Assembly (NCBI RefSeq): GCF_024614185.1
Contig: NZ_JAHTLF010000016.1
Location: forward strand, 868,001-932,000
Origin: Nocardioides carbamazepini
GTDB lineage: Bacteria; Actinomycetota; Actinomycetes; Propionibacteriales; Nocardioidaceae
Direction of reading: 5' to 3'
Length of the DNA: 64,000 nt
Below the pieces are notes generated by a model, which saw nothing but the letters and a program-made list of their open reading frames with translations, was not told the DNA's origin and did not search any database. The position numbers and the translations under genes are program-made. Shown piece by piece: positions 48,701 through 55,973 of this stretch. The number at the start of each line of letters is the position of its first letter. Position 1 is the first letter of the stretch.

Positions 48701-49282
48701 ATGAGCACGCAGCAGGCACAGCCGTCGGGCAGCCCGGGTCGCTACCAGCGGTCCGTGGTGGGCCTCGTGACCTCCCTCGTCGTCACGGTCGTCGCCATCG
48801 CCGGCCTGCTCTACTTCATGGGCGTCTTCCGCTCCGAGCTCGAGATCGAGCCCGAGGCGGTCGACTACGTCGAGACGGTGCAGTCCGCGCAACAGGCCGG
48901 CCTCACCCCGATCTACCCCGCGACCCTCCCCAAGGACTGGATCGCCACCGGCGTCGACGTCACACCGGGCGACGACCCGGTGTTCATGATCCGGATGCTG
49001 ACCGACGGCGGGAAGTTCGTCGCCGTGCGGCAGGAGGACTCCTCGGTCACCGCGCTGCTGTCCCGGTGGGTCGACGAGAAGACCGAGCCCGCCGACGGCT
49101 ACACGGTCCCGGCCGACGTGCCCGCACCGGTGGCGCGGGACTGGAAGGGCTACGCCGACGACGGTGGCGACTCGGCGTACGCCGCGGAGGTCGGTGACGA
49201 GACCGTCCTGGTCTTCGGCTCGGCGCCGGCCGAGGACCTGCGGGCGGTCGTCGACGTGCTGGTCACCACGCCGATCGGCTAG
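48701..49282 (+). CDS. DUF4245 protein, membrane-anchored
   Basis: A 193-residue protein with a short polar N-terminus, one membrane helix ([21 protein letters not shown], ~22-41) and an outward domain of ~150 residues ([30 protein letters not shown]). DUF4245 genes are actinobacterial and sit next to glpX and xseBA, as here, but the function is unknown. ATG 48701. Its stop overlaps the convergent xseB stop in CTAG. Confidence 0.88.
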   Translation: MSTQQAQPSGSPGRYQRSVVGLVTSLVVTVVAIAGLLYFMGVFRSELEIEPEAVDYVETVQSAQQAGLTPIYPATLPKDWIATGVDVTPGDDPVFMIRMLTDGGKFVAVRQEDSSVTALLSRWVDEKTEPADGYTVPADVPAPVARDWKGYADDGGDSAYAAEVGDETVLVFGSAPAEDLRAVVDVLVTTPIG

Positions 49283-49518
49283 TCCTCGTCCTGGTCGTCC
49301 TCGCCGAGCACTGCCTCGAGCCGGGTCCGGGCGCCGTCGAGCCAGCCCTGACAGATGGTGGCCAGTGCCTCGCCGCGCTCCCAGAGCGCGAGCGACTCCT
49401 CGAGGGTCGTGCCGCCGGCCTCGAGCTGACGGACCACGTCGACCAGCTCGGCGCGGGCCTCCTCATAGGTCAGCTCGGGGGTCTGCTCGGGGGTCTCCGA
49501 GATCGGGTCGTCAGTCAT
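49279..49518 (-). CDS. xseB: exodeoxyribonuclease VII small subunit
   Basis: A 79-residue helical subunit with the family pattern [20 protein letters not shown], then [20 protein letters not shown]. It forms the ExoVII complex with XseA, which degrades single-stranded DNA. The start ATG 49518 overlaps the end of xseA by eight bases. Confidence 0.95.
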   Translation of the reverse strand: MTDDPISETPEQTPELTYEEARAELVDVVRQLEAGGTTLEESLALWERGEALATICQGWLDGARTRLEAVLGEDDQDED

Positions 49519-50770
49519 GGGTCTCCTCGGTCGATGCGGCGATCGGCGCGGCGATGGTCTCGGTCGTGGTGGCGGTGACGTGGATGCGGCCGTCGGCGAC
49601 GCGCACGGACATCGTCGCGTCGGCGGCGACCGCGCCGACGGAGGTGACGACGCCGCCGTCGGCATCCTGGAGGACGGCGTACCCGCGGCGCAGCGTGGCC
49701 AGCGGGGAGAGCGCGCGGACCCGCGCACGGCGGTGGTCGAGGTCGTCGGCGGCGCGGTCGAGCTGCCACTCCAGCTGGCGGCGGATCCGGGAGCGCCAGT
49801 CGTCGAGCTCGTCGAGGCGGGCATCGATCAGGCTGCCGGGATGGGCGAGCGCCGGGCGTGAGCGCAGGGCGTCGAGCTGAGCCTGCTCGCGGTCGAGGCG
49901 GTGCCGCGCGGCGCGGCGCAGCGCGTCGCGGGCGCGGTCGACCATCAGCCGCTCCTGCGCCATGTCGGGGACGATCAGCTTGGCCGCGTCGGTCGGTGTG
50001 GACGCGCGGACGTCGGCGACGAGGTCGAGCAGCGGCGAGTCGGGCTCGTGGCCGATCGCGGAGACCACCGGCGTCCGGGCGGCCGCGACGACCCGGATCA
50101 GGCCCTCGTCGGAGAACGGCAGCAGGTCCTCGACGGAGCCGCCTCCGCGGGCCACCACGATGACGTCGACCTCGGGATCCGCGTCGAGGCGGCGGACGGC
50201 CTCGATCACCTCCGTCGCCGACCGCTGCCCCTGCATCGACGCGTAGGCCGTGGTGAAGGCGGCGGCCGGCCAGCGGCGGGCGGTGTTCTCGAGGACGTCG
50301 CGCTCGGCGGCGGACTTCGGCGCGGTGACCAGCCCGATGCGGCGCGGGACGGCCGGCAGGCGGCGCTTGCGCTCCTGGGCGAAGAGTCCCTCGGCGGCCA
50401 GCAGCTGGCGGCGGCGCTCCAGGCGGGCGAGCAGCTCGCCGAGGCCGACCATCCGGATCTCGCGGGCGTTGAGCGACAGGCTGCCGCGGTTGGCGTAGTA
50501 GGAGGGCCGGGCGTGGATGACGACGCTCGCGCCCTCGGTCACCGGCGTCGGCAACCCGTCGAAGAGGACGCGGGAGCAGGTGACCGGCACGGAGATGTCG
50601 GCGACCGAGTCGCGCAGCGTGAGGAACACGGTGGCCAGGCCGGGGCGTCGGTTGATCTGGGTGACCTGGCCCTCGACCCACACCGCGCCGAGCCGGTCGA
50701 TCCACCCGGCGAGCGCGTTCGCGATCGCCCGGACCGGCGCCGGCTTCTCCAGCGATGTCTCGAGGGCCAC
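49511..50770 (-). CDS. xseA: exodeoxyribonuclease VII large subunit
   Basis: A 419-residue catalytic subunit. An N-terminal OB fold ([20 protein letters not shown]) is followed by the nuclease core [37 protein letters not shown] and [20 protein letters not shown], then a long coiled-coil. The start GTG 50770 is chosen by alignment to the usual N-terminus; the frame continues upstream without conservation. It is coupled to xseB. Confidence 0.95.
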   Translation of the reverse strand: MALETSLEKPAPVRAIANALAGWIDRLGAVWVEGQVTQINRRPGLATVFLTLRDSVADISVPVTCSRVLFDGLPTPVTEGASVVIHARPSYYANRGSLSLNAREIRMVGLGELLARLERRRQLLAAEGLFAQERKRRLPAVPRRIGLVTAPKSAAERDVLENTARRWPAAAFTTAYASMQGQRSATEVIEAVRRLDADPEVDVIVVARGGGSVEDLLPFSDEGLIRVVAAARTPVVSAIGHEPDSPLLDLVADVRASTPTDAAKLIVPDMAQERLMVDRARDALRRAARHRLDREQAQLDALRSRPALAHPGSLIDARLDELDDWRSRIRRQLEWQLDRAADDLDHRRARVRALSPLATLRRGYAVLQDADGGVVTSVGAVAADATMSVRVADGRIHVTATTTETIAAPIAASTEETHD

Positions 50771-50798
50771 GGCCGCGAGCCTATGGCAGGGTGTCGAC

Positions 50799-51740
50799 AT
50801 GACGGCGACGGCGCTGGTGATCGGTGAGGCCGTGCTCGACGTGGTCCATGCGGACGGATCCCCGCCGGAGCGACGCCCTGGCGGCTCGGCCGTCAACGTC
50901 GCGGTCGCGCTGGCCCGGCTCGGGCGACCGGTCCGCCTCGCCACGGGGTACGCCGACGACCCGGCCGGTGCGCTGATCGCCACTCATCTGCGGGCGGCCG
51001 GCGTGCGGCTTGCCGGCGACCCGCACGTGCTGGCGTCCACGGCGCGGGCGGACGCCGTGATCGACGGGACCGGCGCGGCGTCGTACACCTTCGACATCGG
51101 GTGGCGGCTGCCGGTCGTACCGGACGGACCGGCCGCTCCACCGCACGTGGTGCATCTGACCTCGCTGGCGCCGCTGCTCGCGCCCGGCGCCGACGACGTG
51201 CTCGCCCTGGTCGAGCGGATCGCGCCGACGACCTGCGTGACCTACGACGTCAACCTGCGCCCCGCGATCACCGGGGCCCGGTCCGAGGTGGTCGAGCGGG
51301 TGCTGCGGACCGCGGCGTCGGCCACGCTCGTGAAGGCCTCCGACGAGGACCTGCTCGCGCTGTGGCCGGACCGGTCCGCGGGGGCGTCGGCGGCCGCCGT
51401 GCTCGCGTTGGATCCCGGGCCGGTCGCGGTCGTCGTCACCCACGGCGGTGACGGCGCCTCCTGGCATGCCTGCTCCGGCGTGGACTGGACGACCGGCGGC
51501 GTGCCTGCCGAGCCGGTCGACGTGGTCGACACCATCGGCGCTGGCGACACCTTCGCCGCGGCCCTCCTCGACCACCTGTGGCCGCTGCTCGGCCCCGGCG
51601 GCCGCGACCGGATCGCCGCCCTCGGATCCGAGGACTGGAGTGCCGCGCTCACCTGGGCCGCGCGCGCCGCCGCGGTGACGGCCGGCCGGGTCGGCGCGGA
51701 CCCGCCCACCCGTGCCGACCTGGAGCCGGCGAGCCCCTAG
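50799..51740 (+). CDS. PfkB family carbohydrate kinase
   Basis: A 313-residue ribokinase-like sugar kinase. The N-terminal motif [20 protein letters not shown] and the C-terminal signature [14 protein letters not shown], with catalytic Asp, are both present. The fold suits fructose, ribose or nucleoside substrates, and the sequence does not decide. ATG 50799 is divergent from xseA by 28 bases. The next gene starts 9 bases after its stop. Confidence 0.9.
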   Translation: MTATALVIGEAVLDVVHADGSPPERRPGGSAVNVAVALARLGRPVRLATGYADDPAGALIATHLRAAGVRLAGDPHVLASTARADAVIDGTGAASYTFDIGWRLPVVPDGPAAPPHVVHLTSLAPLLAPGADDVLALVERIAPTTCVTYDVNLRPAITGARSEVVERVLRTAASATLVKASDEDLLALWPDRSAGASAAAVLALDPGPVAVVVTHGGDGASWHACSGVDWTTGGVPAEPVDVVDTIGAGDTFAAALLDHLWPLLGPGGRDRIAALGSEDWSAALTWAARAAAVTAGRVGADPPTRADLEPASP

Positions 51741-51749
51741 GCTGGTCCG

Positions 51750-52607
51750 GTGCGGCTGCGGATCGACCTCGCCTACGACGGCGGTGACTTCCGGGGCTGG
51801 GCGTCCCAGCCGGGCCTGCGCACCGTCCAGGCGGAGCTGACCGCCGCCCTCACCACGGTGCTGCGGCTGCCGGAGGGCTCGTTGCGGGTGACCTGCGCGG
51901 GCCGCACCGACTCCGGCGTGCACGCGCGCGGCCAGGTCGTGCACGTCGACGTGCCCGAGGACCCGGACGCGGGCTCGGAGACGGCCGCGCGCCAGCTGAC
52001 CCGGCTCGACGTGCTGGCCCGCCGGGTCAACGGCGTGCTCGACAAGACGGTGCGCGTGCACCGGATCAGCGCGGCGCCGGAGGGCTTCGACGCCAGGTTC
52101 GCGGCGCTGTGGAGGCGCTACGCGTACCGGATCGTCGACGACCCCGCGCACGCCGACCCGCTCACCCGCAACCACGTGCTCTTCTGGCCGCGCGAGCTCG
52201 ACGTGGCCGCGATGGACGAGGCGGCGCGCTCGTTGGTGGGGCTCCACGACTTCGCGGCGTTCTGCAGGCACCGGGAGGGCGCGACCACGATCCGCACCCT
52301 GCTGGAGTTCGGTTGGACCCGCACCGAGGACGAGCTGATCGTCGGCCACGTGAAGGCCGACGCGTTCTGCCACTCGATGGTGCGGGCGCTGGTGGGCTGC
52401 ATGATCGCCATCGGCGAGGGCCGGAAGGACCCGGCGTGGGCGGTCGAGGTCCTCACCGGCCGGCGCCGCGACCAGGGTGTGGTCGTCGTCCCCGCGCACG
52501 GGCTGACCCTCGAGGAGGTCGCCTATCCCGACGCCGCCGGGCTCGCCGCCCGCGCGGAGCAGACCGCCGCCCGCCGTACCCTCGTCGAGGACGGGGCCGA
52601 GGGATGA
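51750..52607 (+). CDS. truA: tRNA pseudouridine synthase A
   Basis: Makes pseudouridine 38-40 in tRNA anticodon arms. It is 285 residues, with the catalytic Asp motif CAGRTDSGVHARGQVVHVD (~52-70), the N-terminal RIDLAYDGGDFRGWASQPG, and DAFCHSMVRALVG near the C-terminus. GTG 51750. It overlaps a methyltransferase gene by ATGA. truA usually follows rplQ, so its place here is a rearrangement. Confidence 0.95.
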   Translation: MRLRIDLAYDGGDFRGWASQPGLRTVQAELTAALTTVLRLPEGSLRVTCAGRTDSGVHARGQVVHVDVPEDPDAGSETAARQLTRLDVLARRVNGVLDKTVRVHRISAAPEGFDARFAALWRRYAYRIVDDPAHADPLTRNHVLFWPRELDVAAMDEAARSLVGLHDFAAFCRHREGATTIRTLLEFGWTRTEDELIVGHVKADAFCHSMVRALVGCMIAIGEGRKDPAWAVEVLTGRRRDQGVVVVPAHGLTLEEVAYPDAAGLAARAEQTAARRTLVEDGAEG

Positions 52608-53215
52608 GCGGTCCGGCCGACGACGAGCACTACTTCTCCGCGGACCCGTCCGTGCCCTTCCAGCGGGCTCGGGTCCACGCCCAGGTCTGGGGCCTGGACC
52701 TCGACCTGGCCAGTGGATCGGGCGTCTTCGCGCGGGGTCGTCTCGACATCGGCACGTCCGTGCTGTTCCGTGAGACCGAACCACCCGCCGGCGGCCGGAT
52801 CCTCGACCTCGGCTGCGGGTACGGCGTGATCGGGCTGGCCTGTGCGCTCGCCGCTCCGGCGGCCACGGTCACCGCCGTCGACGTCAACCAGCGCGCTGTC
52901 CTGCTGGCCAACGAGAACGCCGCCTCGCTCGGCGTGACCGACCGCTTCGCGGCCCGTGTCCCGGAGGACGTCGACCCCGTCGCGGCGTACGACGAGATCT
53001 GGTCCAACCCGCCGATCCGGATCGGCAAGGCGGCACTGCACGACCTGCTGCTGACCTGGCTGCCGCGGCTCGCGCCCGGCGGCCGCGCGGTCATGGTCGT
53101 CGGAAAGAACCTCGGCGCGGACTCGTTGCAGCGCTGGCTCGGCGAGCAGGGCTTCCCGACCGAGCGGATCGCCAGCGCGAAGGGGTTCCGGGTCCTCGAG
53201 ACCCGGCGTTCCTGA
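52604..53215 (+). CDS. RsmC-like class I methyltransferase
   Basis: A 203-residue SAM-dependent methyltransferase. The SAM loop is RILDLGCGYGVIGLACAL and the catalytic motif is EIWSNPPIRIGK (NPP[IF]), as in the C-terminal domain of RsmC/RlmG (16S rRNA G1207 or 23S G1835). It begins YFSADPSVP like related actinobacterial proteins. The exact rRNA target is inferred. It is coupled to truA, consistent with an RNA modification unit. Confidence 0.88.
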   Translation: MSGPADDEHYFSADPSVPFQRARVHAQVWGLDLDLASGSGVFARGRLDIGTSVLFRETEPPAGGRILDLGCGYGVIGLACALAAPAATVTAVDVNQRAVLLANENAASLGVTDRFAARVPEDVDPVAAYDEIWSNPPIRIGKAALHDLLLTWLPRLAPGGRAVMVVGKNLGADSLQRWLGEQGFPTERIASAKGFRVLETRRS

Positions 53216-53240
53216 CCCATCGGCTCCTAGAGTGGGCGAC

Positions 53241-53912
53241 ATGCCGACCGAGTTCACCGTGCGCGGGTCCCACTCCGCCTTCCAGCCGCCCGAGCGCGGC
53301 ACCGCGCAGGTCACCCTGGCCTTCCAGGGACCGGCGCTGCAGCCCGTCTACGACCGGGTCGCCGCCGATCTCGAGGCCGTGAGGACGTCGGTCCAGGAGC
53401 TCCACGACCCCGCGAGCGGGCCGGTCACCTGGTGGGCCACCCAGCACGTGCGGACCTGGGCCGAGCGCCCGTGGAACCAGGACGGCAAGCAGCTGCCGCT
53501 CGTGCACCACGCGAGCGTCGGGGTGCAGGTGAAGTTCCGCGACTTCGCGCGGCTCACGACCTGGGTGGGCCAGCTCGTCACCGCGGCGGAGGGGTTCCGG
53601 CTCGACGGCGTCGTCTGGGCGCTCACCGAGGCCCATCGGATCGAGCTCGAGCGCACCGTCCGCACCCGCGCCGTGCAGGATGCCGCCCGCCGTGCCCAGG
53701 AGTACGCCGCCGCGCTCGGTCTCGGCCCGGTCCGGCCGGTCGCCGTGGCCGATGCCGGCATGCTGAGCCAGGGCATCTCGCCGATGGGCGGAGGCGGTGG
53801 TGCCTTCATGCGGATGGCGGCCAAGGACGCCGCGGGCGGCGCCGAGCTGGAGCTGTCGCCCGAGGACATCGAGGTCTCCGCGGAGGTCGACGCCCGGTTC
53901 GTCGTCGACTGA
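53241..53912 (+). CDS. SIMPL domain protein (DUF541)
   Basis: A 223-residue protein built of one SIMPL/DUF541 domain: FTVRGSHSAFQPPERGTAQV at the start, TEAHRIELERTVRTRAVQDA in the middle, and AAALGLGPVRPVAVADAG. Gly/Met-rich residues follow at ~180. No signal peptide is seen, so this copy is probably cytosolic. Family members occur in diverse bacteria with no fixed role. It is not clearly in an operon with the methyltransferase. Confidence 0.82.
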   Translation: MPTEFTVRGSHSAFQPPERGTAQVTLAFQGPALQPVYDRVAADLEAVRTSVQELHDPASGPVTWWATQHVRTWAERPWNQDGKQLPLVHHASVGVQVKFRDFARLTTWVGQLVTAAEGFRLDGVVWALTEAHRIELERTVRTRAVQDAARRAQEYAAALGLGPVRPVAVADAGMLSQGISPMGGGGGAFMRMAAKDAAGGAELELSPEDIEVSAEVDARFVVD

Positions 53913-53938
53913 GCCGGGCGCGGCGTCGCGCGGTGGGG

Positions 53939-54613
53939 TCAGGAGGTGACCTTGGCCTGGGCGAGCACCTCGGCGGCCGGTCCGGTCGCGGGCACCCGGC
54001 CCCACAGCATGAGCAGCAGGTCGCTCGCGGACGCGCCCAGCTCCACCGGCTCGCCCGCGGCCTCGGGCTCGAGCACGAGCGAGCGGTCGAGGTCGGTGGC
54101 GCTGAGCCGGACCGGTGCCGGCAGCGGGTCGCTGCGGCCCAGCCGCACCTGACGCGGGTAGAAGAGCGTCGCCACCTCGTCGACGCCGTCCCAGCCGAGC
54201 TCGGGGGTCGGCTGCCAGTCCCCGGTGCGGCCCTGGGAGCCGAGGGCGTCGTACAGGTGCATGGTGACCTCGTGGACCTGGCGGCGTCGCCAGAATCCCG
54301 CCTTCGTCTCCGGGCCGAACGCCCAGGCCGGGGCGTCGGGGGAGGTGCGCCGCAGGACGTCGACGAGGTGGGCGGCCGCGGCGCGGTAGCCGGCCAGGAG
54401 CGCCTCCCGCTCCGGGCCCGGCGCCGGGCTGTCGCCGTTCGGGTTGCCGTCGGTGATCGCGTGCGCGGCCCAGGCGTGCACCCAGCGGGTGTGCTCGCCG
54501 AGGTCGGCGAGGGTCCAGCCCGGGCAGGTCGGGACGGGCGCGGTGAGGTCGCCGGTCGCGAGTACCTCCGCGAAGCGGCCGGTCGTGTCCTCCAGCAGGT
54601 CGATCCACTCCAT
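53939..54613 (-). CDS. maleylpyruvate isomerase / DinB-like mycothiol-dependent family protein
   Basis: A 224-residue protein with an N-terminal four-helix metal-binding domain (MEWIDLLEDTTGRFAEVL, TCPGWTLADLGEHTRWVHAW, VHEVTMHLYDAL). The histidines in GEHTRWVH and HEVTMHLYD are the usual metal ligands, followed by a C-terminal MDMPI domain. Such proteins use mycothiol, an actinobacterial thiol. The substrate is unknown. It is divergent from the PadR operon by 74 bases. Confidence 0.85.
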   Translation of the reverse strand: MEWIDLLEDTTGRFAEVLATGDLTAPVPTCPGWTLADLGEHTRWVHAWAAHAITDGNPNGDSPAPGPEREALLAGYRAAAAHLVDVLRRTSPDAPAWAFGPETKAGFWRRRQVHEVTMHLYDALGSQGRTGDWQPTPELGWDGVDEVATLFYPRQVRLGRSDPLPAPVRLSATDLDRSLVLEPEAAGEPVELGASASDLLLMLWGRVPATGPAAEVLAQAKVTS

Positions 54614-54650
54614 CCGGCGATTCTCGCAGGCACCACGGACGGCGAGGCGC

Positions 54651-54684
54651 TGGACATATGGATACGGCGTATGCATACTCCGTA
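54651..54684 (+). promoter_or_regulatory. promoter and overlapping palindrome of the PadR operon
   Basis: A -35 TGGACA (54651-54656), a 17-base spacer and a -10 CATACT (54674-54679) would start transcription at or just before ATG 54688, giving a leaderless mRNA. TACGGCGTATG and CATACTCCGTA (54663-54684) form a 22-bp palindrome with one mismatched pair, which covers the spacer and -10. A bound PadR dimer would block the promoter, so autoregulation is likely. Confidence 0.75.
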
Positions 54685-54687
54685 CTC

Positions 54688-55236
54688 ATGTCCATCAAGC
54701 ACGGTCTCCTGGCGCTGCTGGCGCCGGGCCCGAAGTACGGCTACCAGCTCAAGGCCGAGTTCGAGGCAGCGACCGGTTCGGCCTGGCCGCTGAACATCGG
54801 GCAGGTGTACTCGACCCTCCAGCGGCTGGAGAAGGGCGGCCAGATCGAGGCCGACGGGGTGCCCGACGACGACGGTCGGGTGGTCTACGCCCTCACGCCG
54901 TCCGGCCGCGCCGAGCTGGCCGACTGGTTCGGCTCGCCCATCGCGCAGGAGTCGCGCCCGCGCGACGAGCTCGCCATCAAGCTGGCGATGGCTGTCAGCA
55001 CGCCGGGGGTCGAGGCCCGTGAGGTGGTGCAGGCCCAGCGCAGCCAGGCGATGAGCTCGCTGCAGTCGCTGACCCGGCTCAAGGTCACCGTCCCCGAGGA
55101 GGACCTCGCCCGGGTGATGGTCATCGACTCGCTGATCTTCGCCGTCGAGGCCGAGGTGAGCTGGCTCGACCGGTGCGAGGCCCGGCTCCGGAAGGCACGA
55201 ACCACCCAGACCCCCGAGAAGGAGGCCGTCCAGTGA
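54688..55236 (+). CDS. PadR family regulator
   Basis: A 182-residue repressor with a winged HTH (SIKHGLLALLAPGPKYGYQL ... GQVYSTLQRLEKGGQIEADG ... GRVVYALTPSGRAELADWF) and a C-terminal helical dimer domain of the long PadR type (~100-180). ATG 54688 is preferred to the in-frame 54658 because the promoter and operator lie between them. It leads an ABC exporter operon and overlaps its ATPase gene by GTGA. PadR-controlled exporters often answer to toxic compounds. Confidence 0.92.
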   Translation: MSIKHGLLALLAPGPKYGYQLKAEFEAATGSAWPLNIGQVYSTLQRLEKGGQIEADGVPDDDGRVVYALTPSGRAELADWFGSPIAQESRPRDELAIKLAMAVSTPGVEAREVVQAQRSQAMSSLQSLTRLKVTVPEEDLARVMVIDSLIFAVEAEVSWLDRCEARLRKARTTQTPEKEAVQ

Positions 55237-55973
55237 CCGCCAACCCCGTCCTGGCCAACCCCGTCCTGGAGCTTCGCAACGCCGGCAAGGTGTACGGCGC
55301 CGGCGCGACCCTCGTGACCGCGCTGCACGGCGCGTCCCTGAGCATCGCACCCGGCGAGCTGGTCGCGGTCCGCGGCGCGTCCGGCTCCGGCAAGAGCACC
55401 CTCCTGCACCTCGCCGGCGGCCTCGACGCGCCCAGCACGGGTGACGTGCTCGTCGAGGGCCGGTCGATGTCCGGGCTGTCCCGCAAGGAGCTGGCGCGGC
55501 TGCGCCGCCGCTCGATCGGCTACGTCTTCCAGGACCTCAACCTGGTGCCGTCCCTGACCGCGGCCGAGAACATCGCCCTGCCGCGCGAGCTCGACGGCGT
55601 CCGCGCCGCCGACGCGCGGACCGAGGCGCTCGCCGCGCTGGAGGAGATCGGCCTGCGCGAGGTCGCGGACCGCTTCCCCGACGAGATGTCGGGCGGGCAG
55701 CAGCAGCGGGTGGCGATCGCCCGGGCCCTGGTCGGACCGCGCCGCCTGGTGCTCGCCGACGAGCCCACCGGCGCCCTCGACAGCGAGACCGGTGAGGGCG
55801 TGCTGCGCATGCTGCGCGCCCGTTGCAACGCCGGCGCGGCCTGCCTGCTCGTGACGCACGAGCCGCGGCACTCCGCGTGGGCCGACCGCGTGGTCTTCAT
55901 CAGCGACGGCGCGATCGTCGACGAGACCACCGCCAGCGCTCCCGTCGCCGTCGACCTGGGGGCGCTGACATGA
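55233..55973 (+). CDS. ABC transporter ATPase (MacB/LolD-like)
   Basis: A 246-residue ATPase with Walker A VRGASGSGKSTLLH (~50), Q loop VFQDLNLVPSLTAAENI, signature MSGGQQQRVAIARAL and Walker B LVLADEPTGALDSETG. The EPTGALD form is typical of MacB/LolD/FtsE-type ATPases that work with FtsX-like permeases. GTG overlaps padR and the end overlaps the permease by ATGA. Confidence 0.93.
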   Translation: MTANPVLANPVLELRNAGKVYGAGATLVTALHGASLSIAPGELVAVRGASGSGKSTLLHLAGGLDAPSTGDVLVEGRSMSGLSRKELARLRRRSIGYVFQDLNLVPSLTAAENIALPRELDGVRAADARTEALAALEEIGLREVADRFPDEMSGGQQQRVAIARALVGPRRLVLADEPTGALDSETGEGVLRMLRARCNAGAACLLVTHEPRHSAWADRVVFISDGAIVDETTASAPVAVDLGALT

